Shown here: positions 37,749 to 45,141 of the stretch, piece by piece
How positions within the stretch are numbered: the first letter of the stretch is position 1
Layout: each line of letters starts with the position of its first letter
Source: CAZNPL01 sp964574815
GTDB taxonomy: Bacteria > Planctomycetota > Phycisphaerae > UBA1845
Assembly (NCBI GenBank): GCA_964574815.1
Contig: CAZNPL010000007.1
Location: 132,337 to 196,336 of the forward strand
DNA length: 64,000 nt
Direction: 5' to 3'
Translations under genes and position numbers: made by a program
Notes under the pieces: generated by a model
The model's input: the letters and a program-made list of their open reading frames with translations, nothing else
What the model was told of the DNA's origin: nothing
Databases searched by the model: none

Positions 37749-38318
37749 TCAGTTCCGATCCAGCTTCTGGTTGAACCGATTCATGGTGGCTACCGGTCCG
37801 TTCTCAATCCAGCACGTCACGGCGTCGGCCGCCGTTTCGATCATCTCTTCGACCGCGGGCAACTCGGACTCGCTGAACCGCGACAGCACGTAGCCCGCCG
37901 ACACCCGCCGCGGTGCATCAATGCCCAGCCGCAGCCGCGGAAACTCCGTGCTGCCGACGCGATCGATCACGCTCTGAAGCCCGTTGTGCCCGCCCCCCGA
38001 CCCGCGCGATCGCATCCGAAGCTGACCCAGCGGCATCGCCGCATCATCCAGAATCACCAGCAGATCCGCCGGCTGGCAGTCGTAGAACCGAACCGCCGGC
38101 CACACCGCCTGCCCGCTCTTGTTCATAAACGTCGTCGGCTTGAGCAACACGACCCGCTCCTCGCCGGACAGCCCGTCGCCGAACCATGCATGAAACTTTT
38201 CACGCGACATATCTATCCGCCATCGCCGCGCCAACCGGTCGACCACCGCGAACCCGAGATTGTGTCGAGTCCCCTCGTAGCGCTTGCCCGGGTTGCCCAG
38301 ACCGACGATCAGCTTCAC
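37749..38318 (-). CDS. pth: Peptidyl-tRNA hydrolase
   Basis: Pth recycles tRNA by cleaving peptidyl-tRNA released from stalled ribosomes. The 189-residue protein has the signature KLIVGLGNPGKRYEGTRHNL with the catalytic His, a conserved LLKPTTFMNKSGQAV, and DDAAMPLGQLRMRSRGSGGG followed by HNGLQSVIDRVGSTEFPRLR. The start codon is GTG at 38318. It lies 12 bp after rplY on the same strand. Confidence 0.95.
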   Translation of the reverse strand: MKLIVGLGNPGKRYEGTRHNLGFAVVDRLARRWRIDMSREKFHAWFGDGLSGEERVVLLKPTTFMNKSGQAVWPAVRFYDCQPADLLVILDDAAMPLGQLRMRSRGSGGGHNGLQSVIDRVGSTEFPRLRLGIDAPRRVSAGYVLSRFSESELPAVEEMIETAADAVTCWIENGPVATMNRFNQKLDRN

Positions 38319-38330
38319 GGTGGCTCAGGC

Positions 38331-38987
38331 CTACGATCTCGACTCGCCCTCCGCCTCTTCGGGTTCTCCCTCTCGACCGATGCGCTCCGGCTCCGCCGGT
38401 CCTTGTTCACCTTCCTCCTCGCCAGGCACCTCCGGCTCGTGGATGGCCAACAGTTTCACGATAGCAATCTTCTCATCGGGATCGTCCAGCGCGACCACAC
38501 CTTCCGGCAGCTCCAGATCCCGCACGCTCAAAAACTCGTCGACGCCGAGATCATTCACCGACGGCTGCAGCGTCTCGGGGATCTCGATGGCCAGACACTC
38601 CACAGTCACGGAATCCCGCAACTGTTCGAGGATGCCCCCCTCGTGGACGCCCTTGGGCGTTCCGCGAAGCTCGATGCCGACCTCGACGCGAACGCGTTCA
38701 TCCATCCTCACCCGGGCCAGGTCGAAATGAATCGGGTCCTTCTGGAGGTGGTCGTACTGGACCTCCTTGATCAGGCACTGTTTGCTCTCGCCGTCCACCT
38801 GCACGCTCAACATGCGCGCTCCGCGGCTCAGGTGAAGCTGCATGTCGTGTGCGGATACCGAGATCGGTTCCGGCGTTTCTTGGTGACCGTAAATGATGCC
38901 CGGCAATCTTCCATTTGCCCGCACGGACTGTGCGTGCCTGGATCCGGTCGAGCCTCTCCTCTCCGCCTGAATGGTCGGTATTTCCAT
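38331..38987 (-). CDS. rplY: Large ribosomal subunit protein bL25 (CTC form)
   Basis: bL25 binds 5S rRNA; the longer CTC form also acts in general stress in Bacillus. This 218-residue version has the N-terminal 5S-binding barrel (GRLPGIIYGHQETPEPISVS, QCLIKEVQYDHLQKDPIHFD) and a C-terminal beta domain (VGIELRGTPKGVHEGGILEQ, VNDLGVDEFLSVRDLELPEG). It ends in an acidic Glu/Pro-rich tail. It lies between prs and pth, the order found in many bacteria. Confidence 0.93.
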   Translation of the reverse strand: MEIPTIQAERRGSTGSRHAQSVRANGRLPGIIYGHQETPEPISVSAHDMQLHLSRGARMLSVQVDGESKQCLIKEVQYDHLQKDPIHFDLARVRMDERVRVEVGIELRGTPKGVHEGGILEQLRDSVTVECLAIEIPETLQPSVNDLGVDEFLSVRDLELPEGVVALDDPDEKIAIVKLLAIHEPEVPGEEEGEQGPAEPERIGREGEPEEAEGESRS

Positions 38988-39028
38988 CGCTGGACTACTC
39001 CACTGGCCGCCGCACCCGGCGGCGTTGA

Positions 39029-40024
39029 TCAGCTCTTATGGTTGAACTTCTCGAATAAAGCACTTACCGATTCGTGCAGGTGAATGCGCCGAATCGCTTC
39101 GCCAATAAGGTCAGAAACCGTGAGAACCGTCAGAGTCTTCAACGACTGGGCCGCCGCCTGCGGCATCGGGATCGTGTCGGTAACGACAATATGCTGAAAC
39201 TCCGCCTTTTTCAGTCGTTCCAGCGCCGGATCGGCGAATACGGCATGCGTGGCGCCGAGGCAGCAGGCGGCGGCTCCGTGTTCGCGTACGATTCGCGCCG
39301 CCTCCGTGGCGGTTCCCGCCGTCGTGATCATGTCATCGAAGATGAGCACCGTTCGCCCAACCACATCGCCGATGATGTGCACGGCCGTCGTCCTCGTGCC
39401 GCTGTCCCGCCGCTTGTCGATCACCGCCAGTTCTGCGCCGAGGATCGACGTGAAATCGTTCGCCTTCTTGATGTTTCCCGCGTCCGGCGACACGATCGTC
39501 GTGTTCTTGAGATTCAGGCTGGTATAGTAGCTGCACAATACCGGGGCGGCCGTAAGGTGGTCCACCGGAATGTCGAAGAAGCCCTGGATCTGATCCGCGT
39601 GCAGGTCCATCGTCAGCACACGATCGACCCCGGCGCTGGCGATCATGTTGGCCACGAGTTTCGCGGTGATGGGCGTGCGTCCCTCGGTCTTTCGATCCTG
39701 ACGAGCATAACCGAAGTAAGGAATGACCGCGGTGATGCGCTCCGCACTCGCCCGGCGCAGGCAATCGATGAAGATCAGCAGTTGCATCAGATTGTCGTTG
39801 ACCGGCGGACACGTGGACTGGACGATGAAGCAGTCGGTGCCGCGGACGTCGTCCTCGAGCTTCATGATCTGCTCGCCGTCCGGAAACCGGTCGATCGAAG
39901 CCCGGCCCTGCCGTACTCCGATGCTCTCGCAGATCTTCTGCGTCAACTGCGGGTTGCTCGTGCCTGAAAAAACCCGAAGCTGATCGAGATCTTTGTCCAA
40001 ATCTCGGTGCCGGTTAACCATCAT
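39029..40024 (-). CDS. prs: Ribose-phosphate pyrophosphokinase (PRPP synthetase)
   Basis: Prs makes PRPP from ribose-5-phosphate and ATP for nucleotide, histidine and tryptophan synthesis. The 331-residue protein has the flexible-loop region YFGYARQDRKTEGRTPITAK, the PRPP-synthase signature RVLTMDLHADQIQGFFDIPV, and the PRPP-binding loop VLIFDDMITTAGTATEAA. ATG 40024 overlaps the glmU stop as ATGATG. A longer frame runs upstream through glmU but has no conserved content. Confidence 0.95.
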   Translation of the reverse strand: MMVNRHRDLDKDLDQLRVFSGTSNPQLTQKICESIGVRQGRASIDRFPDGEQIMKLEDDVRGTDCFIVQSTCPPVNDNLMQLLIFIDCLRRASAERITAVIPYFGYARQDRKTEGRTPITAKLVANMIASAGVDRVLTMDLHADQIQGFFDIPVDHLTAAPVLCSYYTSLNLKNTTIVSPDAGNIKKANDFTSILGAELAVIDKRRDSGTRTTAVHIIGDVVGRTVLIFDDMITTAGTATEAARIVREHGAAACCLGATHAVFADPALERLKKAEFQHIVVTDTIPMPQAAAQSLKTLTVLTVSDLIGEAIRRIHLHESVSALFEKFNHKS

Positions 40025-40995
40025 GACATTGTCGCTTTCACCAGGGGCGCATGGCGTACGACAGCGCCGGAGGGCACGGGTTCGTCCTCCGTGACGTGAG
40101 CAAACGGACCGATGTGACATCCCTGCCCGATCCGCGATCCGCGACCGACATACGTAAACGGATGGATTACCGTCTCGACGCCGATTTCGCAACCGACTTC
40201 GATCCAGGTCTTCGCAGGATCCACGATCGTGATGCCATGATCCATCCACCCCTCCTGGATCCGCTGCTGCATCAGCGCGTTGATCCGGGCCAGATCAGCG
40301 CGGGAATTAATCCCCTCGGCATCCTGCGGGTCCACGGCAGACAGAGCGCCCGCCCCGTGACCGTCGGCAATCATGATCCGAACGGCGTCGGTGATGTAAT
40401 ACTCGCCTTTGGCATTATCCGGCCTGATGCGCTGCAGCGCGTCAAGCATCCCCCTGCAATCAAAGCAGTAGTAACTGATGTTGACTTCCCGGATGGCCCG
40501 CTGCTCGGGCGTGGCGTCACTTTCCTCGACGATGTCACGAAGCCGACCCGACTGGTCACGGACGATCCTCCCGTACCCCGTCGGGTCATCGAACACCGAG
40601 GTGGCCAGCGTGACCCCGTTTCCAGCCCGCGAATGTTCCTCACCGATCATGCCGAGCGTCTCGGCGCGCAGAAGCGGCATGTCGCCGGCGATTACGAATA
40701 CAGGGCCATCAAAGTCGGACAACATCGGCTCGCACATCAGAGCGGCGTGGCCGGTGCCCTTCTGCTCGGCCTGATCGACCCAGGTAATCCGGGATTCATG
40801 CGAAAAAGCGTCTTTCACAGCGTCCTTGCCGTACCCGACCACCACAAGGAGATTGGGAACGCCGGCCTCCCGGCAGGCGGCGAGCACGTGCGCCAGCATC
40901 GGGCGGCCGCACACGTCGTGCAGCACCTTCGGCATGTCGCTCTTCATCCGCGTGCTCTTTCCGGCGGCGAGTATGATGGCGGTCGGCGCGCTCAT
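40021..40995 (-). CDS. glmU: GlmU-like UDP-GlcNAc pyrophosphorylase, acetyltransferase part truncated
   Basis: The first ~230 residues are a complete GlmU uridylyltransferase: AIILAAGKSTRMKSDMPKVL (nucleotide-binding and catalytic Lys), QAEQKGTGHAALMCEPML, VFVIAGDMPLLR and a Mg-binding Asp. It would make UDP-GlcNAc from GlcNAc-1-phosphate. The C-terminal part is only ~95 residues with about four left-handed beta-helix coils (GVETVIHPFTYVGRGSRIGQ, CHIGPFAHV). It ends before the region that holds the acetyltransferase catalytic His and CoA site in full-length (~456 aa) GlmU. GlcN-1-P acetylation must come from another protein. It starts at ATG 40995 and is coupled to prs. Confidence 0.88.
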   Translation of the reverse strand: MSAPTAIILAAGKSTRMKSDMPKVLHDVCGRPMLAHVLAACREAGVPNLLVVVGYGKDAVKDAFSHESRITWVDQAEQKGTGHAALMCEPMLSDFDGPVFVIAGDMPLLRAETLGMIGEEHSRAGNGVTLATSVFDDPTGYGRIVRDQSGRLRDIVEESDATPEQRAIREVNISYYCFDCRGMLDALQRIRPDNAKGEYYITDAVRIMIADGHGAGALSAVDPQDAEGINSRADLARINALMQQRIQEGWMDHGITIVDPAKTWIEVGCEIGVETVIHPFTYVGRGSRIGQGCHIGPFAHVTEDEPVPSGAVVRHAPLVKATMS

Positions 40996-41122
40996 CGCGA
41001 TGTCGTCAATCTCCGCTGCGTCCCGTTCTCCGGCGGATCTGCGATCGCGCTCTTTCTTGAATCCGCACAACCATTCCCGCTTTGTAGCCGTCCGTCGGAG
41101 GGGCGGACCGGCCGCTCCGGGA

Positions 41123-41194
41123 CTACCCGGCCAGGACTCGAACCTGGAATACCAAGACCAAAACCTGGTGTGTTACCGATTACACCACCGGGTA
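41123..41194 (-). tRNA. tRNA-Gln (anticodon UUG)
   Basis: Read on the reverse strand, the 72-nt sequence folds as a cloverleaf. The acceptor stem TACCCGG (41194-41188) pairs with CCGGGTA. The anticodon stem CCAGG/CTTGG (one G-U pair) encloses loop TTTTGGT, giving anticodon TTG. The T-arm contains GGTTCGAGTCC, and the discriminator base is G, with no encoded CCA. It decodes CAA and, by wobble, CAG. It lies immediately upstream of glmU, a position seen for tRNA-Gln next to rplY/pth-type clusters. Confidence 0.95.
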
Positions 41195-41371
41195 AAAACA
41201 CCGTTCTCGGACACGGCAAAAGACGCATGATCCGAACTCAAAACTCCAACAGGAAGCGGCTCGCACCGGCACGCCTCAATCACGAAAACAGCGCCTTCGG
41301 CCAACGCTTCCACTACGACAACACGAGTCTGATTACCTGAACAAGCCACGTGAAGGGAGTCGCAGGTGTGC

Positions 41372-41428
41372 CACTGCGAATGAGCAGTGAGGCTGCGACG
41401 ATGCCCATCCCACTGCTTGAGCGCAGTG
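41372..41428. repeat. Two hairpins sharing the same CACTGC/GCAGTG stem
   Basis: CACTGC (41372-41377) pairs with GCAGTG (41384-41389) across loop GAATGA. CACTGC (41411-41416) pairs with GCAGTG (41423-41428) across loop TTGAGC. The stems are identical and the loops differ, which is the pattern of a REP-like extragenic palindrome present twice. The second hairpin extends to a CCACTGC...GCGCAGTGG form. Confidence 0.65.
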
Positions 41429-41876
41429 GACGCGGCGACCCCGGCCAGCCGGGGCCCGGATCTGAGGCTCGAGCCTTCCGCCGCGATGAGGAAGTCCCGC
41501 TGTCACGTCTCGGCCCCCGCACCATCAGCCTTTGACCGCCCTCGCAGCCAAAGCCCGCCGACGATGCACTTACACCTCACGGGCTCCAACGGACCGCCCC
41601 GTTTACTCCGGGATTGTTCATACGCCCGTCACATGAATCGATGTCACGGGCGGAATTCAGACACCCTACCGATCTACGAACAATGTGTCAACGTGGTACC
41701 CACGAACACCAACTGCCAGCATCAAGGGTAACGCTGCCCCAACCACCGGGCAAGCATATTTTAGGAAAAAGTTCGGTTAATGTGTTGCGTGGGAGGAAGC
41801 TGAGTCCACGTCGGCCCGGCCCTGAATACGGGGGCGCGACGCGATGCTACTGTTCGGATCCCGAATGCGCCCTGTG

Positions 41877-41938
41877 AAAAAGGCCCGGCCAGCCCACCCG
41901 TTCGCCCAGCGGACAAACGGCACTTGGCTTGGCCGGCC
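41877..41938 (-). terminator. Intrinsic terminator of the lipoprotein gene / VgrG island
   Basis: On the reverse strand, GGCCGGCCAAGCC (41938-41926) pairs with GGCTGGCCGGGCC (41894-41882), leaving one bulge on each side and giving about 12 base pairs. An inner CCGTT/AACGG stem extends it, and TTTTT (41881-41877) follows. It lies about 40 bp after the stop codon of the lipoprotein gene. Confidence 0.7.
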
Positions 41939-41977
41939 CAGATCTCGAGTCTGGATCAGTTGCCCCTCGAACGCCCG

Positions 41978-44521
41978 TCAAAACTCCGACGTCGACGTGC
42001 CGATCACGAACGCCTCCAGGGGCGTGATGCCCGATAGGGTTCCGTCGCTGGCGACGGTAAACTCCACGACCCGCCAGATGCCCAGGCCACCGTCACCTGC
42101 CGCATCCTCGACCGTGTACTGCGCGAATTGCGCGCCGCCGGCAAAGAGCGTGATTACTCCACCTGACGCGCCGAAACCGGCGTCACCGCTGAAGTTGTGG
42201 ACCCAGACGTGGTAGTCGCCCGGCACGTAGGTACCGCCCGCGATCGGTGAGATCGTCACCGTTTCAGGGCCGAACGACGAGACGTCATCCAGGTCCAGCG
42301 ACGCATGAGCCACCGGTCTCAGGTCGTAAAACGCGACATGGAAGCGCCCGCCGCTTCCATCCGGCCCGGACACATGGAGATCGAGATCGCGAGGCGCGCT
42401 GTCCCAGCTCAGCACGACTGCGACGCCGTCCCCGCCGCCGCCGATGGCCAATAGGCCGATCGACTTCTCGGTCGTCTCGCCCGCAACGACAGTCACGGGT
42501 ACGCTGGCCGGAACATAGCCCGCAAGGCTTGCACTGAGCGTCCAGTCTCCCTCAGGCGCTGGATCAATCGTAAATTCGCCGGACGCGTTCGCTGTCGCTC
42601 CGGACTGGGTTCCCACAACGATCACCTCGACACCCGACAGCGGCAGCCCCGTCTGAGCGTTGACCACCTCCCCGATGATGGTCCCGGCGGCATAAAGCTC
42701 CACCCTGGCGTCGGCGATCGCTCCCACAGCGACCGTCACAGAGTCGGAACCGGGAACGTACCCGTTCAACGACGCCGTCAGCGTGTACGCGCCTGCGGAC
42801 AACTCGTTGAAGCTGAAGCCGCCCGCGCCGTCCGTGATCGTTCCGGCGCCGGTCTCTGCGACCGTAACCTGGGCATTCGGCAGTGGGTCACCGGTCACTG
42901 CGTTCACCACAATGCCCGATACCGAACCAAACTCCTCCGGATCGCCCGTATCCCCGTCCGGGTCGTCGGTCGGGGTTTCACTGAGATCCTCCGGCGATCC
43001 TGCCGGCCCGACCAACGTGAGCGCCGGGATGCTCTGCGCCGCCCAATCCGGCGAGTTGATCGCGTCCGGGCGGGCGCCGAGAACGCCGTCTTCCGCCATG
43101 GCCAAGTCGATCCGGGTCAGATGGCCGGGCGACTCGAGTTCGACCGACACGCCATAAACGTGCGCCGTATAGACGCCCTCCGAGTCGACAGCGGAATCGA
43201 AACTGTAGAGAGCGCTCGGTCGAGTATGACGAACACCGCCAAGCAACGTGTCGTGTTCGGATCGCTCATAGGACCACTCCGCAGTGTTGCCGCCGAGAAT
43301 CAGCGGCACAACCTGAGCGCTTTGGCCCCCGAAAAAACTGAGCGTCAACTCGGCGACAACGGTGTCGTCCGGCAGATCGGGCACCCAGGCGCTGTAGGTT
43401 GCAAAATGGATCTCTTGCACAGCCTGCAGGCCGAGGGTCTCCAGGTTCACAACCAGGCTGTCGTCACCGGCAGGCAGCGGAGCCGCGTCGGTTGCCGCAT
43501 TGAGCACGCCGACGACACCGTAGTCCACACCGCCATATTCGTTCGTGGGCGTCGCCGGCACGGCGACGCCGTGCACCGAGTTGACGGGGACCTGGATGGT
43601 TTCAGAATCCTGGGTGCCGTCGTTCGCTTCGGGCGAGCCTTGCTCGGCAACGCACGTGAACGCCGTGCCGGACCACTCCACGGTGGCCACATAGTTGGTT
43701 CCCTCGATGTCCGGACACCCTGCCGTATCCACCATCCCCAGCGAGGTCGTGCCCGCGCGAATCTCGACGGCCGTCCCCGGCACATCGCCGGCGACCGTCA
43801 CAATTCGCGTCCCGCCTGGAGGAATGAGGTTGGCGGCGTTGAAGAGTTCCCCGGGAGCCAACAGCTCGATGCTCTCAGCGCTGTTGTTCTGCAAGACGAA
43901 GGTTGGCCGGCTCTCGCCGCCGTCGAACGTCAGGACGAAGTCCTCGAGCGTCAGCTGCCCGTCAAAATCCGCCGTCACCTTGGCACAGACCGTGACATCG
44001 TTTCCTGCGATCGTGGTCAGCGCCGCCTGGCTCAACGGTTGTACTTCGTTCCTCACGCTTGCGATCCCCGTCATCAATCGCAGTTGATACTCGGCGATCG
44101 GATCCTGCCCCGCGCATGCCGCGGGTGCGCTGCCTGGCACGATCGAAATGCCCACCGTCGCGCTGCCCGTCAATGGAAGCGCCTGCCCGACGAGCCCCTT
44201 TTTGGGGCTACCGGCGGAAGCAATCGCGACGCTTGAACTGAGCAGACCCATCACGCCGGTCTCGGGCGTCTCGGCCGGCACGCCGTCGAACAGCCGCACG
44301 CTCGTCGACGCATCCGCAGCCTCTCCGGCGACCACGTCGATCACACCGGCATCGCCGAACGGGATCGTAAAGGTCTTGCCTCGGATGCTCACCAACTCGT
44401 CCGAGGAACCCCCGGATGGGCCGCCGGGCGACAGCGTGCCGGCCTGCCCACAGCCGCCGACAAGAGGCATCGATACCAGGCACATCATACCGCACGCGAT
44501 CGGTCTCAGAGTTGTCCGCAT
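41978..44521 (-). CDS. Large lipoprotein with two carboxypeptidase-regulatory-like domains and a YfaP/DUF2135-like C-terminus
   Basis: The 847-residue protein starts with a lipoprotein signal (basic start, hydrophobic stretch CGMMCLVSMPLVGGC, lipobox LVGGC), so it should be membrane-anchored and extracytoplasmic. Residues ~25-525 are beta-rich and unrecognised. Residues ~530-611 and ~612-693 are two tandem CarboxypepD_reg-like modules (SGIVVNAVTGDPLPNAQVTV and IIGEVVNAQTGLPLSGVEVI, each ending with a YTLTASLNGYV/WTLSASLAGYV strand). Residues ~694-847 (VVLSWDSAPRDLDLHVSGPD, VPGDYHVWVHNFSGDAG) resemble YfaP/DUF2135. No catalytic residues are seen. It lies 309 bp after the PAAR gene and may be a separate unit; a T6SS role is unproven. 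Confidence 0.85.
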   Translation of the reverse strand: MRTTLRPIACGMMCLVSMPLVGGCGQAGTLSPGGPSGGSSDELVSIRGKTFTIPFGDAGVIDVVAGEAADASTSVRLFDGVPAETPETGVMGLLSSSVAIASAGSPKKGLVGQALPLTGSATVGISIVPGSAPAACAGQDPIAEYQLRLMTGIASVRNEVQPLSQAALTTIAGNDVTVCAKVTADFDGQLTLEDFVLTFDGGESRPTFVLQNNSAESIELLAPGELFNAANLIPPGGTRIVTVAGDVPGTAVEIRAGTTSLGMVDTAGCPDIEGTNYVATVEWSGTAFTCVAEQGSPEANDGTQDSETIQVPVNSVHGVAVPATPTNEYGGVDYGVVGVLNAATDAAPLPAGDDSLVVNLETLGLQAVQEIHFATYSAWVPDLPDDTVVAELTLSFFGGQSAQVVPLILGGNTAEWSYERSEHDTLLGGVRHTRPSALYSFDSAVDSEGVYTAHVYGVSVELESPGHLTRIDLAMAEDGVLGARPDAINSPDWAAQSIPALTLVGPAGSPEDLSETPTDDPDGDTGDPEEFGSVSGIVVNAVTGDPLPNAQVTVAETGAGTITDGAGGFSFNELSAGAYTLTASLNGYVPGSDSVTVAVGAIADARVELYAAGTIIGEVVNAQTGLPLSGVEVIVVGTQSGATANASGEFTIDPAPEGDWTLSASLAGYVPASVPVTVVAGETTEKSIGLLAIGGGGDGVAVVLSWDSAPRDLDLHVSGPDGSGGRFHVAFYDLRPVAHASLDLDDVSSFGPETVTISPIAGGTYVPGDYHVWVHNFSGDAGFGASGGVITLFAGGAQFAQYTVEDAAGDGGLGIWRVVEFTVASDGTLSGITPLEAFVIGTSTSEF

Positions 44522-44830
44522 GGCACCCGCTTTCAAATGATCAAGCCCGAAAGGTCCCAGTAACACACTCAGCCGTCCAAGAGGGATTGAACCCAGACCG
44601 GTTGCCCGCACCAACGGAGCTTGGTCCGCGGTCGTAGTATCGACCGAAACGGCCGCGCAGAGTGGTTAACTTGACAGGCGGTTCGGAGCCGATCGCACCG
44701 GCTCGAAAGGTGTGAATATCGGTCCTTGTCGGGGGTCTGTTCGTGCGCCGCCCCGCGCCAGGACGCGTTGCATTTGAGAAGAGACACCGGTGCCGTGGTC
44801 GCGGCCGGCCCGGTCCCCGCAGTCCAGCGA
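44522..44830. other. Intergenic region between PAAR gene and lipoprotein gene
   Basis: These 309 bases hold no supportable gene. I see no terminator with a T-run after the PAAR stop, so read-through from the VgrG island into the lipoprotein gene is possible. An AT-richer patch around 44668-44680 (TTAACTTGACA on the forward strand) stands out but does not give a clear promoter on the reverse strand. Confidence 0.4.
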
Positions 44831-45118
44831 CTATCCAATCAGAACGGTCGGCTCACCCTTGATGATCGTGTCGGGCGGACCGGTGCACGTGGCCATATCC
44901 CCCATGCGGGCAGCCGGCAGCATATTGATGAGCACCGTCGTGCTCCCCGGCGGCAGAATAGGCCCGCCAACGTGCGGGACCACACCGGTCACCATCGGGC
45001 AGGTGTGCATGTCACTGACCCGCGCCGCCGGTTGATTCCCGATAAGCACAGTCGGTTCGCCTTTGACAATGACGCCACCGTGGGCTGTGTTGTCTCCCAT
45101 GCGTGCGGCCGGTTGCAC
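44831..45118 (-). CDS. PAAR-motif spike tip protein
   Basis: PAAR proteins form the sharp cone at the tip of the VgrG spike and often carry or recruit effectors. This 95-residue protein is a stand-alone PAAR with three copies of the motif: PAARMGD (residues 3-9), PAARVSD (30-36) and PAARMGD (68-74). It also has a repeated [IV]KGEPTVLIG strand. It starts at GTG 45118 with GGAAGGA 8 bp upstream. It has no C-terminal toxin extension. It is the fifth gene of the vgrG-led group and lies 23 bp after the secreted protein gene. Confidence 0.93.
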   Translation of the reverse strand: MQPAARMGDNTAHGGVIVKGEPTVLIGNQPAARVSDMHTCPMVTGVVPHVGGPILPPGSTTVLINMLPAARMGDMATCTGPPDTIIKGEPTVLIG

Positions 45119-45141
45119 CTTGAGTCCTTCCTTTCACTTCT

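Larger units (their letters stand above)
41195..41977. other. Gene-free region between tRNA-Gln and the lipoprotein gene, rich in hairpins
   Basis: No frame in these 783 bases looks like a protein. I see several structured elements: paired CACTGC/GCAGTG hairpins (41372-41428), a CCCCGG-ccagc-CGGGGC hairpin (about 41440-41456), a nested stem structure at 41614-41683, and the terminator of the leftward lipoprotein gene at 41877-41938. The leftward tRNA-Gln/glmU transcript presumably starts within the first part, but I do not see a convincing promoter. Confidence 0.5.

Noticed and set aside
41350..41535. Short forward frame of 61 codons in the gap after tRNA-Gln
   Set aside because: It is built over the hairpin repeats, lacks a ribosome site and has no fold-like pattern.
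41614..41683. A second tRNA in the gap left of the lipoprotein gene
   Set aside because: The size and outer stem are suggestive, but there is no T-loop GTTCRA sequence, no anticodon arm of normal geometry and no D-arm consensus.
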